Source of the DNA: Chryseobacterium nepalense
Lineage (GTDB): Bacteria > Bacteroidota > Bacteroidia > Flavobacteriales > Weeksellaceae
Length of the DNA stretch: 64,000 bases
Direction: 5' to 3'
Assembly: GCF_023195755.1 (NCBI RefSeq)
Contig: NZ_CP096203.1
Coordinates: 62,001 to 126,000, forward strand
Below are positions 43,438-52,795 of this stretch, piece by piece (positions within the stretch are counted from its first letter, which is position 1; each line of letters begins with the position of its first letter). The notes beneath the pieces were generated by a model. It was given only the letters and a program-made list of their open reading frames with translations, was not told the origin of the DNA and made no database searches. A program made the translations under genes and the position numbers.

Positions 43438-44328
43438 ATGTTTACGATTACAGAACTAAGCACCGGGAGAATCAACAGGATAGTGACAGAAGCTTTGGCT
43501 TTTGCGAATGGAAAAACGGCTAAAATTGAAGGAGAAGTTTTTTGCTCGAATCTTTTCTTTGAAGACAGCACCAGAACAAAAACGAGTTTTGATATTGCAG
43601 AAAGAAAACTGGGCTTGCAGGTAGTGCCTTTTGATGCTTCAAATTCTTCCGTAAACAAAGGAGAAAGTTTGTATGATACCGTAAAGACCATTGAAAGTTT
43701 AGGTGTAAATCTTGTCGTAATCAGAGATAAAAAAGACAGATATTTTGATGAATTAAAAAATATAAAAATTCCGGTAATCAACGGAGGAGACGGAACGGGA
43801 AATCACCCGTCTCAATGTATGCTGGATCTAATGACGATCTATCAGGAATTCGGGAAATTTGAAGGCCTTAAAGTGGGGATTGTAGGTGATGTTAAACACA
43901 GCAGAGTCGCCAATTCAAACGCAGAAGCATTGAGAAGGCTTGGAGCGAAGGTATACTTTTCGGGACCTGAACAATGGTTTGATGAAGGGGCTCTAATCAA
44001 CGGAACTTACTTAAACGTTGATGAATTAATTAAAGAGGTTGATGTTTTAATGTTGTTAAGAATCCAGCACGAAAGGCATGATGCCAAAATGAGCTTCTCT
44101 GCTTCTGAATACCATAGAAAATACGGTTTAACCAAAGAAAGAGAAAAAGCCATGAAAAAAGATGCCATCATCATGCATCCGGCACCCATTAACAGAGACG
44201 TGGAGATTGATACCGACCTCGTGGAATGCGAACGTTCAAGGGTTTTCAAACAAATGCAGAACGGCGTTTTTGCAAGAATGGCCATCATAAAAGAAGCCTT
44301 GGAAAATCAAGGATATACTTTTAAATGA
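43438..44328 (+). CDS. pyrB: Aspartate carbamoyltransferase catalytic subunit
   Basis: First committed step of pyrimidine synthesis: carbamoyl phosphate plus aspartate to carbamoylaspartate. 296 residues. Carbamoyl-phosphate loop [20 protein letters not shown], 80s loop [12 protein letters not shown] (Ser/Lys), HPSQCMLDL, and [11 protein letters not shown] near the end. No pyrI regulatory-subunit gene follows, so allosteric control of the E. coli type is not expected from this locus. Regulation is probably through the leader attenuator. Confidence 0.96.
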   Translation: MFTITELSTGRINRIVTEALAFANGKTAKIEGEVFCSNLFFEDSTRTKTSFDIAERKLGLQVVPFDASNSSVNKGESLYDTVKTIESLGVNLVVIRDKKDRYFDELKNIKIPVINGGDGTGNHPSQCMLDLMTIYQEFGKFEGLKVGIVGDVKHSRVANSNAEALRRLGAKVYFSGPEQWFDEGALINGTYLNVDELIKEVDVLMLLRIQHERHDAKMSFSASEYHRKYGLTKEREKAMKKDAIIMHPAPINRDVEIDTDLVECERSRVFKQMQNGVFARMAIIKEALENQGYTFK

Positions 44329-44359
44329 GGCAAGGAATAGTTTAAAAAAATTTTGATGA

Positions 44360-44472
44360 GCCCTGAAAGGGCGATTTATAATAGCGACGGGTGAAGCCCT
44401 GGAAAACAAAAACATACAGGTTGTCCAAGCTCCATAGGAGCGACATGTTAATAGCCGTGGGTGAAACCCATG
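44360..44472 (+). repeat. Family-B hairpin series between pyrB and carA
   Basis: GCCCT-GAA-AGGGC (44360-44372), GGG-TGAAG-CCC (44389-44399), GCTCC-ATA-GGAGC (44429-44441), CGTGGGT-GAA-ACCCATG (44456-44472). Same I-II-I-II order as at 34942-35053, with changed bases on both sides of the stems (AGG/CCT becomes GGG/CCC). Confidence 0.8.
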
Positions 44473-44511
44473 TGGATATATAAAATAAATAATAAGAGAT
44501 AAAAGTTTAAA

Positions 44512-45585
44512 ATGAAGAAAAAATTAATACTGGAGTCCGGTGAAGTATTTCATGGAGAAGGTTTCGGAGCAGAATTGGAAACGGCAGGGGAAGTAGTTTT
44601 CAATACCGGAATGACAGGGTATCAGGAACTGATCTCTGATCCGTCTTATTGCGGTCAGATTGTGTGCATGACCTATCCATTAATCGGAAACTATGGAATT
44701 AATAGAGATGATTATGAGAGTATAGAACCGGCGATCAAAGGGCTTATTGTAAAGGAACTTTGTGATCTGCCATCTAATTTTCGTACTCAGATTACTTTAG
44801 ATGAATTATTTAAAAAGAAAAACCTTTCAGGAATTTCAGGAATCGACACCAGAAGACTGACAAGAATTCTTCGTAACCACGGGGTAGTGAAAGGAAAAAT
44901 TGTAAACGCTGATGCTGATGAAAACACCGTAGTTTCAGAATTAAAATCAACCAACTTTCCAACCGATCAGGTGGAGCAGGTTTCTACAAAAACACCGTAT
45001 GCAAATCCGGGAAGAGGCTTAAAAGTGGTATTGGTGGATTTCGGTTCCAAATTAGGGATCATCAGGGAGTTATCTCAAAGAAACTGTGATATTACGGTAG
45101 TTTCCCAGGATGTAACAGCAGAAGAAATTTTACTGATGAATCCCGATGGCGTAATGTTGTCAAACGGTCCTGGAGATCCGGAAGATAATCAGCAGGCACT
45201 GGAAATGATCCGTGGAATCTTAGGAAAAGTTCCGATTTTCGGAATCTGTCTGGGTCACCAATTAATAGGTCTGGCCTGCGGAGCAAAAACATTCAAACTA
45301 AAATTCGGACACAGGGGAGGAAACCATCCGGTGTTGGATTTAGAGAAAAACAAAGTGGCCATTACTTCCCAAAATCACGGTTACGCGGTAGATCAGGAAA
45401 GTTTGAAAAATACATATTTAATTGAAACCCATATCGCATTGAATGACAGGACGAACGAAGGCCTGAAGCACAAAATTCACCCTTGTTTCTCCGTTCAGTA
45501 TCATCCGGAAGCAAGTCCGGGTCCTGAAGACGCGAATTATTTATTCGATGATTTTATCCAGTTGATGGAAGATTTTAAAAAGTAG
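44512..45585 (+). CDS. carA: Carbamoyl-phosphate synthase small (glutaminase) subunit
   Basis: Splits glutamine and passes ammonia to CarB. 357 residues: N-terminal CPSase_sm domain (ESGEVFHGEGFGAE, FNTGMTGYQELISDPSY) and a class-I amidotransferase domain with nucleophile Cys246 in FGICLGHQ and the His331/Glu333 pair in QYHPEASPGPED. Supplies carbamoyl phosphate for both PyrB and the ArgF' upstream. Separated from carB by about 300 bases of repeats. Confidence 0.96.
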   Translation: MKKKLILESGEVFHGEGFGAELETAGEVVFNTGMTGYQELISDPSYCGQIVCMTYPLIGNYGINRDDYESIEPAIKGLIVKELCDLPSNFRTQITLDELFKKKNLSGISGIDTRRLTRILRNHGVVKGKIVNADADENTVVSELKSTNFPTDQVEQVSTKTPYANPGRGLKVVLVDFGSKLGIIRELSQRNCDITVVSQDVTAEEILLMNPDGVMLSNGPGDPEDNQQALEMIRGILGKVPIFGICLGHQLIGLACGAKTFKLKFGHRGGNHPVLDLEKNKVAITSQNHGYAVDQESLKNTYLIETHIALNDRTNEGLKHKIHPCFSVQYHPEASPGPEDANYLFDDFIQLMEDFKK

Positions 45586-45882
45586 AATATGAATTTGGGC
45601 AGCTTAATCCGCCTGTAGTTTATCCTGAGCGAAGTCGAAGGGCTCCCAATCTTTTTTGCAGGACTTTTCTGCGAAAATAGAACAAACAGGATGGCAAAAA
45701 AGGATTTCCGCTCAAGTCGGGCTGCGTGCAATTCGCTGCTTAAATTAAAAGAATCCGAAGGATTCAATTATGAATAGCCGTAGGTGCAACCTATGGAAAA
45801 CGGTGAAAACCATGAAAATGGTAAAACAACCAACATCAGAACCCGAAAGGGTTCAACATTAACAAAAAGGATAAATTTAAAA
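45586..45882 (+). repeat. Repeat mosaic between carA and carB
   Basis: Three kinds of repeat are joined here. 45622-45641: ATCCTGAGCGAAGTCGAAGG, a widespread scattered motif. 45651-45735: arms CTTTTTTGC (45651-45659) and GCAAAAAAG (45694-45702), followed by TTTCCGCTCAAGTCGGGCT, which recalls the right flank of family A. 45751-45854: GAATCC-GAA-GGATTC (45751-45765), CCGTAGGT-GCA-ACCTATGG (45778-45796) and GAACCC-GAAA-GGGTTC (45839-45854), which are family B. No gene is credible in the gap. Confidence 0.7.
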
Positions 45883-48800
45883 ATGAAAAGAAACGACATA
45901 AAAACAATTTTAGTAATCGGTTCAGGTCCAATCATTATCGGTCAGGCGGCGGAATTTGATTACGCAGGAACGCAGGCTTGCTTATCTTTAAAAGAAGAAG
46001 GCTACAAGGTAATTTTGATCAATTCAAACCCTGCAACCATTATGACGGATGTTGAAATCGCAGATAAAGTATATATCGAGCCGATTTCACTTCAGTTTGT
46101 AAGTCATATCATCAGAAAAGAACGTCCCGATGCGCTTTTACCAACGCTTGGTGGGCAAACCGGACTGAATATGGCGGTAGAATTGGAAAAATCAGGAATT
46201 CTTGAAGAATGTAAAGTGGAAGTGTTGGGAACAAAGCTTTCAGCCATCAACAGAGCAGAAGACAGAGATTTGTTCCGTGAGTTGATGAGAGAACTGAACG
46301 AGCCTGTTCCGGAATCTGACATCGTGAACACAGTAGAAGGAGCTTTAAAATTTGCTGATGAAATCGGGTATCCTGTAATTGTTCGTCCGGCCTTTACCAT
46401 GGGTGGAACAGGAGGTGGTATCGCTTCCAACGAAACTGAATTGAAGGAAATTGCAGAATTAGGGTTAAAACACAGTCCGGTTACGCAATGTCTGATTGAA
46501 AGATCAATCGCAGGTTTCAAAGAAATTGAATATGAAGTAATGCGTGATGCAAACGACAACGCAATTGTGGTTTGTAACATGGAAAATATCGATCCGGTGG
46601 GAGTTCACACAGGAGACTCCATCGTTGTGGCGCCTTCTCAGACGCTTTCGGACAGAGAATATCAGATGCTGAGAAATGCTTCATTAAAAATCATCAGAGC
46701 ATTAGGAATTGAAGGTGGATGTAATGTACAGTTAGCATTAGACCCACATTCATTCAATTATTATATTATCGAAGTAAACCCTAGAGTTTCCCGTTCTTCA
46801 GCTTTAGCATCAAAAGCAACAGGTTATCCGATTGCGAAAATCGCTGCGAAAATCGCGGTAGGTTTAACACTTGATGAAATCATGAATCCGGTTACAGGAA
46901 AAACGTATGCTTGTTTTGAGCCGGCATTGGATTATGTAGTGACGAAATTCCCAAGATTCCCGTTCGATAAATTCGAAACAGCGGACAGAAGATTATCAAC
47001 TCAGATGAAAGCAACGGGTGAAGTAATGGCAATCGGAAGAAATTTCGAAGAATCTTTACAAAAAGCCATCCGTTCCCTTGAAACAGGAATCAGACATATC
47101 GGTTTAAAAACCAAGCAGACCGAAGCTTTAACAGCGGAAGAAATCGAAAGAAGAATCAGGGTTTGTGACGACGAAAGATTGTTCATCATCGGGGATGCTT
47201 TAAGAAGAGGGTACGACTGGGAACAAATTGTAGAATGGAGCAAAATCGATAAATTCTTCATCTGGAAAATCAAAAAATTAATTGATTTCGAAAAAACGAT
47301 TGCAGAAAATAAATTCAACAAAGAAATTCTGATTGAAGCTAAAAAATTAGGTTTTGCAGATTTAAATATCGCTCACCTTTGGGATGTTACACAAAGGGAA
47401 GTGTTCAATTTCAGAAAAGAAAACGGGGTAATGCCGGTTTACAAAATGGTAGACACCTGCGCCGCAGAATTCGAATCTGAAACCCCATATTTCTACGGAA
47501 CTTATGAAGAGGAAAATGAAAGTGTTGTTTCAGATAAAGAAAAGATCATCGTTCTGGGTTCAGGACCGATCAGAATCGGGCAGGGTGTTGAGTTTGATTA
47601 CGCGACAGTTCACTCGGTTTGGGCGATCAAAGAAATGGGTTACGAAGCGATTATCATCAACAATAATCCTGAGACAGTTTCTACAGACTTCTCCATTTCA
47701 GATAAATTATATTTTGAACCTTTGACGGAAGAAGATGTGATGAATATCATCGAACTGGAAAAACCAAAAGGTGTTGTGGTACAGTTTGGCGGTCAGACGG
47801 CCATCAATTTAGCGGATAAATTGGCTTCTCACGGTGTTCAGATTTTAGGAACTTCTCTGGAAGATCTTGATAGAGCGGAAAACAGAGATAAGTTTGAAAA
47901 AGCGCTTCAGGAAATGCAGATTCCGCAGCCTTTAGGAAAAACATCTGTTTCAAAAGAAGAAGCGATAAAAATTGCCAACGAGATCGGTTATCCGGTATTG
48001 GTTCGCCCGAGCTACGTGTTGGGAGGTAGAGCCATGGAAATTGTTTACACAGAAACCGAACTGGCGCATTACATGGAAAACGCGGTAGAAGCAAGCCCTG
48101 AGCATCCTGTTTTGGTCGACAAATACATGGTTGGAAAAGAAGTGGAAATCGATGCGATCTGCGATGGTGAAACAGTGATCATTCCTGGAATTATGGAACA
48201 CATCGAAAGAGCAGGAGTTCACTCCGGAGACTCAATTGCAGTGTATCCTCCACAGAATATTTCACAAAGCGAAATCGATACTTTGGTTGATTATACCAAA
48301 AGATTAGCAAAAGGACTCAACGTCATCGGATTAATGAACATCCAGTACGTTCTTTTCGAAGGAAACGTTTATGTGATTGAGGTGAATCCAAGATCATCAA
48401 GAACAGTTCCTTTCTTATCTAAAATTACAGAAGTTCCGATGGCAAACTTGGCTACGAAAGCAATTTTAGGTCAGAAACTGAAAGACCTGGGCTACGAAAG
48501 CGGACTGGTTCCGAACAAAGAAGGTGTTTTCGTAAAAGTTCCGGTGTTCTCTTTCTCAAAATTAACGAAAGTTGATATCTCTTTAGGCCCTGAAATGAAG
48601 TCTACAGGAGAGGTTATGGGTAAAGATACCACCCTTGAAAAGGCGCTTTATAAAGGATTGGTTGCTGCCGGAAGAAAAGTTCCGATGCACGGTTCCATCC
48701 TGTTCACGGTAGCGGATAAGCACAAGCAGGAAGCGGCTGATCTGGCGTCGAGATTCCATGAAGTTGGTTTCAGAATCTGGGCAACGGAAGGAACGGCAAA

Positions 48801-49062
48801 ATTTTTCGAAGAAAAAGGAATTCCTTGCAAAATAGGATATAAAATAGGAGAGGAAAGTGTTAACCTGATTGATCTTATCCAGAAAGGAAAAGTTCAGTAT
48901 GTGGTCAATACCATGACGAAAGGAAAACAATCCGAAAGAGACGGTTTCCAGATCAGAAGAATGAGCGTGGAAAACGGGGTACCTTGTTTAACATCCATGG
49001 ATACGGTAGAAGCCATCTTAAAAGTAATCGAAAGCATGAGCTTCAAAATGGAAACGATGTAA
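45883..49062 (+). CDS. carB: Carbamoyl-phosphate synthase large subunit
   Basis: A 1059-residue synthase with two duplicated ATP-grasp halves. The start at 45883 ([25 protein letters not shown]) is canonical; the frame is open 33 codons further up, but that part is family-B repeat. First half contains [25 protein letters not shown] and [20 protein letters not shown]; second half repeats them as [16 protein letters not shown] and [15 protein letters not shown]. The C-terminal MGS-like domain binds allosteric effectors. A terminator follows. Confidence 0.97.
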   Translation: MKRNDIKTILVIGSGPIIIGQAAEFDYAGTQACLSLKEEGYKVILINSNPATIMTDVEIADKVYIEPISLQFVSHIIRKERPDALLPTLGGQTGLNMAVELEKSGILEECKVEVLGTKLSAINRAEDRDLFRELMRELNEPVPESDIVNTVEGALKFADEIGYPVIVRPAFTMGGTGGGIASNETELKEIAELGLKHSPVTQCLIERSIAGFKEIEYEVMRDANDNAIVVCNMENIDPVGVHTGDSIVVAPSQTLSDREYQMLRNASLKIIRALGIEGGCNVQLALDPHSFNYYIIEVNPRVSRSSALASKATGYPIAKIAAKIAVGLTLDEIMNPVTGKTYACFEPALDYVVTKFPRFPFDKFETADRRLSTQMKATGEVMAIGRNFEESLQKAIRSLETGIRHIGLKTKQTEALTAEEIERRIRVCDDERLFIIGDALRRGYDWEQIVEWSKIDKFFIWKIKKLIDFEKTIAENKFNKEILIEAKKLGFADLNIAHLWDVTQREVFNFRKENGVMPVYKMVDTCAAEFESETPYFYGTYEEENESVVSDKEKIIVLGSGPIRIGQGVEFDYATVHSVWAIKEMGYEAIIINNNPETVSTDFSISDKLYFEPLTEEDVMNIIELEKPKGVVVQFGGQTAINLADKLASHGVQILGTSLEDLDRAENRDKFEKALQEMQIPQPLGKTSVSKEEAIKIANEIGYPVLVRPSYVLGGRAMEIVYTETELAHYMENAVEASPEHPVLVDKYMVGKEVEIDAICDGETVIIPGIMEHIERAGVHSGDSIAVYPPQNISQSEIDTLVDYTKRLAKGLNVIGLMNIQYVLFEGNVYVIEVNPRSSRTVPFLSKITEVPMANLATKAILGQKLKDLGYESGLVPNKEGVFVKVPVFSFSKLTKVDISLGPEMKSTGEVMGKDTTLEKALYKGLVAAGRKVPMHGSILFTVADKHKQEAADLASRFHEVGFRIWATEGTAKFFEEKGIPCKIGYKIGEESVNLIDLIQKGKVQYVVNTMTKGKQSERDGFQIRRMSVENGVPCLTSMDTVEAILKVIESMSFKMETM

Positions 49063-49089
49063 TGTAAAATTATTAATGATTATATAATC

Positions 49090-49125
49090 AACCTCACGGG
49101 TTTTAAAAACCTGTGAGGTTTTTTT
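49090..49125 (+). terminator. Terminator of the pyrB-carAB region
   Basis: AACCTCAC-G-GGTTTT pairs with AAAACC-T-GTGAGGTT (49090-49120), then T to 49125. Confidence 0.9.
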
Positions 49126-49216
49126 ATGGATATAATGCAATCTTTAACAAAATTTTAGCATCCCGAACAAATACTTTTCTGATCCCGATTTTGTATTTTT
49201 AAACAAAATTTTAAAA

Positions 49217-49822
49217 GTGAAAAAAATACTATTTGCCATTTGTATATCAGTTTCGGCTTTCAGTTTTGCACAGGATTATTCGGTACCGGCGGCAAGCCCG
49301 CGTCAGAAAGTAGAGCAGCAGTTCTCAATGTCTAAAATAACGGTTGACTATGGAAGACCGGGCGTGAAAGGACGTAAGATCTTCGGAGAATTAGTGCCTT
49401 ACGGACAGGTTTGGAGAGCGGGAGCCAACTCTTCTACGAAAATTACTTTCGGACAGTCGGTGAATTTCGGAGGTAAGATTGTTCAGGCAGGAACGTATGG
49501 CTTATTCATCGTTCCTACAGAAAAAGAATGGAAAGTAATACTCAATAAAGACTTCCAGCAGTGGGGTGCTTATACCTATGATCCGAAACAGGATGTAGTA
49601 GATGTTACCGTTCCGGTGAACAAGCTGGCTGATAAACAGGAGTGGTTTGAAATTACCCTGAATCCTACCGACGAAAATGCTGCTAATCTTGTGCTAAAAT
49701 GGGATGATCTGCAGGCTGAAGTTCCGGTAAAACCTTCCAAGCCGGATGCTGTAAATAAAATTGCCGATAAACTTAGAGAAATTAAAAAAATCGAAGCGGA
49801 TGCTGCTAAAACAAAGAGTTAA
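49217..49822 (+). CDS. Exported DUF2911-family protein
   Basis: A 201-residue exported protein with a GTG start at 49217 (signal peptide MKKILFAICISVSAFSFAQ). The body matches DUF2911: ASPRQKVEQQFSMSKITVDY, GRPGVKGRKIFGELVPYGQV WRAGANSSTKI and AGTYGLFIVP. Function not known. The C-terminal 30 residues are highly charged and Ala/Lys-rich. Single gene followed at 31 bases by a GNAT gene. Confidence 0.85.
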   Translation: MKKILFAICISVSAFSFAQDYSVPAASPRQKVEQQFSMSKITVDYGRPGVKGRKIFGELVPYGQVWRAGANSSTKITFGQSVNFGGKIVQAGTYGLFIVPTEKEWKVILNKDFQQWGAYTYDPKQDVVDVTVPVNKLADKQEWFEITLNPTDENAANLVLKWDDLQAEVPVKPSKPDAVNKIADKLREIKKIEADAAKTKS

Positions 49823-49852
49823 TTGCAGTTTAGCATCAATAAAAAATAAGCA

Positions 49853-50386
49853 ATGAAATTTTCTATTCAACCGGTTTTAGAAAATGAAAAATATCAGTTA
49901 ATCCCCTTGCAGCAAGGGGATTTTGAGTCTTTATATCACGTCGCTTCCGATCCGGAGGTCTGGAGCCAGCATCCGAACAAAGACCGGTATCGTAAAGACG
50001 TTTTCAGTACTTTCTTTGAAGGAGCTATGAAAAGTGGCGGAGCCTTTAAAATCACCGGAAAATCTTCTGACGAAATACTGGGAAGCACCCGTTTTTATGA
50101 TTATAACCAACATGATAACAGCATTTTCATAGGTTACACTTTTTATGGAACAAAATTCTGGGGGAAAGGGATTAATTCTCAAATCAAAAAATTAATGCTT
50201 CATTATATCTTTCAGTTTGTTGATACGGTGTATTTCCATGTCGGAAAAAATAATATTCGTTCCAGGAAAGCTATGGAAAAGCTGGGGGCGGAAGAGAGAG
50301 GTGAAGAAGAAATTGCTTATTTCGGAGAACCTTCGAGAATCAACATTTTATACCAAATCAAAAAAGAAAAATATGAAAAAATTTAA
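49853..50386 (+). CDS. GNAT N-acetyltransferase (RimJ/RimL-like)
   Basis: A 177-residue acetyltransferase. The acetyl-CoA region is GYTFYGTKFWGKGINSQIKK, and NIRSRKAMEKLGAEERGEEE is the usual end of RimJ/RimL-type proteins. N-terminus LIPLQQGDFESLYHVASDPE is also typical. Substrate unknown (protein N-terminus, antibiotic or small amine). Its end overlaps the cupin gene by 14 bases, so the two are coupled. Confidence 0.85.
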   Translation: MKFSIQPVLENEKYQLIPLQQGDFESLYHVASDPEVWSQHPNKDRYRKDVFSTFFEGAMKSGGAFKITGKSSDEILGSTRFYDYNQHDNSIFIGYTFYGTKFWGKGINSQIKKLMLHYIFQFVDTVYFHVGKNNIRSRKAMEKLGAEERGEEEIAYFGEPSRINILYQIKKEKYEKI

Positions 50387-50744
50387 GATCCAACAGACAC
50401 CATTCGTGGTTCCGACGACCGATGGAAAACTAATTGAAGAACACTGGGGAAATTCCACCGGAAACTCAGACCTTTCAATTGCCCACATGATAGCTCCGCC
50501 GGGATGGAGCGAGCCGCATCAGACACCGGAATTTGATGAATTTACCCTTATTATTTCGGGGAAAAAACAGTTTGAAATTGACGGTGAAACAGTCATCCTG
50601 GAGAAAGGGCAAAGCATCATGATCGAAAAAGGCGCCAGAATCCGCTACAGCAATCCTTTTGAACAGGAGTGTGAATATATTTCAATTTGTCTCCCTGCAT
50701 TTTCTATAGAATCGGTACATCGGGAAGAGGAAGGAGTAGATTAA
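50373..50744 (+). CDS. Small cupin-domain protein
   Basis: A 123-residue single cupin. ATG at 50373 is used; the frame is open earlier but overlaps the GNAT gene. Motif 1 region AHMIAPPGWSEPHQTPEFDE and motif 2 region GETVILEKGQSIMIEKGARI. Metal-binding His/Glu pattern is partly kept (PHQTPEFDEF). Role unknown; overlap with the GNAT gene suggests a joint function. Confidence 0.8.
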   Translation: MKKFKIQQTPFVVPTTDGKLIEEHWGNSTGNSDLSIAHMIAPPGWSEPHQTPEFDEFTLIISGKKQFEIDGETVILEKGQSIMIEKGARIRYSNPFEQECEYISICLPAFSIESVHREEEGVD

Positions 50745-50899
50745 AATTGCATAATGCACCAATTTAATAATGTAACAGTGTAACAGTCAAAATATAATTT
50801 ATAATGATATTAAACTGACTCGATATATAGTTGTTTTTTTTGACCGGTGACAGATTATTCGTAAGTTCGCGCAAATTTTTACGAAAGATAAAACTAACT

Positions 50900-51280
50900 A
50901 TGAAAAACAAACTGTCAATAGCCCTTTTAGCGGGAATCGCCCTTTCTGTAACTTCATGCGCAAGTATTCTTACAGGAACAAAAGATAAGATCACTTTTAA
51001 TTCGACTCCGGAAGGTGCCAAAGTATTTCATAAAGGAATTGAAAAGTGTACAACTCCATGTACCGCTGAGATTCCGAGATCCTTAAGCAAACAAATGGTA
51101 ACTTTTGAAAAAGAAGGATTTAATACTAAGGAGGTTAAGCTTACCAAAACCTTTAATCCGGTGACATTGGTCAATATTCTTTTAGGTGGCGCTATCGGTG
51201 TCGGAATTGATGCGGCTACAGGTTCTCTTACCAAATATTCTCCAAAAGCATATCAAATAGAGCTCGAGCAGAAAAATTAA
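50900..51280 (+). CDS. PEGA-domain lipoprotein
   Basis: A 126-residue lipoprotein: the start at 50900 gives a signal peptide with lipobox SVTSC (Cys20) followed by ASILTGTKDKITFNST. PEGA signature PEGAKVFHKGIEKCTTPCTA and FEKEGFNTKEVKL. A glycine-rich hydrophobic stretch (LLGGAIGVGIDAATG) lies near the C-terminus. Probably a surface or periplasmic structural protein; precise role unknown. Confidence 0.8.
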   Translation: MKNKLSIALLAGIALSVTSCASILTGTKDKITFNSTPEGAKVFHKGIEKCTTPCTAEIPRSLSKQMVTFEKEGFNTKEVKLTKTFNPVTLVNILLGGAIGVGIDAATGSLTKYSPKAYQIELEQKN

Positions 51281-51292
51281 TTTAAAATTTAG

Positions 51293-51321
51293 CAGTGTAA
51301 CAATAAGTAATTGTTACACTG
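51293..51321. terminator. Bidirectional terminator between convergent genes
   Basis: Perfect 12-bp stem CAGTGTAACAAT (51293-51304) with ATTGTTACACTG (51310-51321), loop AAGTA, between the converging PEGA and hydrolase genes. T-runs are weak on both sides. Confidence 0.6.
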
Positions 51322-51326
51322 TTATA

Positions 51327-52070
51327 TTATTTCAGGATTTCTTTCAAAAACATCAGAGTATGATTCCATGCTCTTTTTGCCATAACAGGATTGTAATCCG
51401 GAGATTTCGGATCGGTAAATGTGTGTTTAGAATGCGCATAGGTGATGATCTGCCAGTCGGCATTTCCTTCATTCATTTCCTTGATAAGATTGTTATAATC
51501 TTCCGGCGTTACACTTTTGTCATCTGCAGGATTTTCAACCAGTATTTTTGTAGAAATCGGTCCGTTTTTTCTTGTCTGGTCTTTCCCGATACTTCCATGG
51601 ATCGAAACTACACCCGCCACAGGAAAACTTCCTCTCGCAGACTCCAGAGCACCTGTACCCCCAAAACAATAGCCTATTACAGCAATTTTTTCAGGAACAG
51701 CTCCGTTTTTCTTTAGTTCTTCCAGTGCCAGTAAAATCCTTTTCTGGTAAGCCTCATAATTTTTCTTATAATATCCCGATGTTTTTGCTGCCGACTCATT
51801 ATCTGCCGGAATATTTCCTTCACCGTAAATATCTGCAACAAAAGCAATATACCCTTGTTTTTCCAGATCTGCAGCGGCATTTTTTGCTTCATCGTCAATA
51901 CCTTTCCATGCCGGTAAGATTAAAACTCCGGGAAGTTTTTTTCCGGAATTTGAGGTGACTAAACCGTTTAGTTTTTGCGAGCCGTCCTTATAAGCCACAG
52001 GCTTTAAATTCTGACTGAAAAAAGTTCCCGAACCCATCAGGAATGCCGATAATAAAAGTGTGCGTATCAT
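51327..52070 (-). CDS. Exported dienelactone-hydrolase-family protein
   Basis: An alpha/beta hydrolase of 247 residues with signal peptide 1-19 (GTFFSQ). DLH features: nucleophile Cys135 in GYCFGG, Asp183/Asp184 in NPADDKSV and His216 in HSKHTFTDP; the Cys in place of Ser is the family's hallmark. Substrate unknown. Single gene, convergent with the PEGA gene. Confidence 0.88.
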   Translation of the reverse strand: MIRTLLLSAFLMGSGTFFSQNLKPVAYKDGSQKLNGLVTSNSGKKLPGVLILPAWKGIDDEAKNAAADLEKQGYIAFVADIYGEGNIPADNESAAKTSGYYKKNYEAYQKRILLALEELKKNGAVPEKIAVIGYCFGGTGALESARGSFPVAGVVSIHGSIGKDQTRKNGPISTKILVENPADDKSVTPEDYNNLIKEMNEGNADWQIITYAHSKHTFTDPKSPDYNPVMAKRAWNHTLMFLKEILK

Positions 52071-52133
52071 ATTTTGTAATTTAATTTTGTTAGAGTTATT
52101 GGATTACCTCGAAAATCAGTGTTTATTTTTATT

Positions 52134-52231
52134 TGAAGCTTTTCCGGCTTTCGCTACTCGCTTTTTTATTTTCGGCGGCGCGCGCCGCCGAAAATAAAAA
52201 GAGCTCAGACATGCCGCTCAATCCGGGCTAG
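52134..52231 (+). repeat. Long GC-cored palindrome, family A, copy 3
   Basis: A perfect 38-base palindrome (52163-52200, centre GCGC) with flanks shared with copy 1: left GGCTTTCGCTACTCGCTTTT (52146-52165), right GAGCTCAGACATGCCGCTCA (52201-52220) then ATCCGGGCTA. Its stem differs in sequence from copy 1 but is fully paired. Lies in the 286-base gap 52071-52356, which otherwise shows nothing I can name. Confidence 0.85.
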
Positions 52232-52356
52232 CAAACCCTGCATCATACTTCTGTTTCCATTCCAATACCATCAAAGATATCCTATCTAAATTACTAAAAA
52301 TAACTCAAAAAACAGACTTAAACTCAATTTTAGCCTCAACCTGAACCTATAACTCT

Positions 52357-52788
52357 TCAATCCGGCTTATAAAAATGATACTCGCCATTCTCGTAAAACG
52401 CATGAATATGCTGCAGTCCGTTCGTTAAAACAATCTCTTTCGCTCCGATTATAGAATTGTATCTTGCCGTTTGTTCAAATGTTTTTTCGGTTAATTTAAT
52501 TTGCGGCGCTTTGCATTCAATTAAAATTTTCGGCTCTGTCTTTTCAGTGATTAAAAGATCAATTCTTTTTGTTAAACCATTTAAAACAATTTTTTTTTCT
52601 GTAATTAAAGCAGAAACAGAGTAGGACTTTACCGTAAGATAATGATGAATCCAGTGTTGCCGTACCCATTCTTCAGGAGTGAGCAAAAGGTAAGTTTTAC
52701 GAACCAGATCATAAATAAAAAACTTATCTTTGTCTTTCTTGAATTTAAAATCAAAAGTTTCCTGAAAATTCAGTTTTGGAAGTTCCAT
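52357..52788 (-). CDS. HsdR-N-like (type I restriction R subunit N-terminal domain) protein
   Basis: A 143-residue protein with a PD-(D/E)xK nuclease-type core: KRIDLLITEKTEPKILIECK (Asp, Glu-x-Lys), QTARYNSIIGAKEIVLTNG. It matches the stand-alone HsdR N-terminal domain proteins that in Bacteroidetes commonly sit beside holA; there are no HsdM/HsdS genes, so this is not a restriction system. The start is only 7 bases from the divergent holA start. A nucleic-acid-repair role is conceivable but unproven. Confidence 0.8.
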   Translation of the reverse strand: MELPKLNFQETFDFKFKKDKDKFFIYDLVRKTYLLLTPEEWVRQHWIHHYLTVKSYSVSALITEKKIVLNGLTKRIDLLITEKTEPKILIECKAPQIKLTEKTFEQTARYNSIIGAKEIVLTNGLQHIHAFYENGEYHFYKPD

Positions 52789-52795
52789 TTATAAG

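Noticed and set aside
45784..45882. N-terminal extension of carB by 33 residues
   Set aside because: The extension is encoded by hairpin repeats and the canonical CarB N-terminus begins at 45883.
52357..52788. Remnant of a type I restriction-modification locus
   Set aside because: Only the HsdR N-terminal fold is present, with intact frame and no HsdM/HsdS traces; such single-domain genes are normal beside holA in this phylum.
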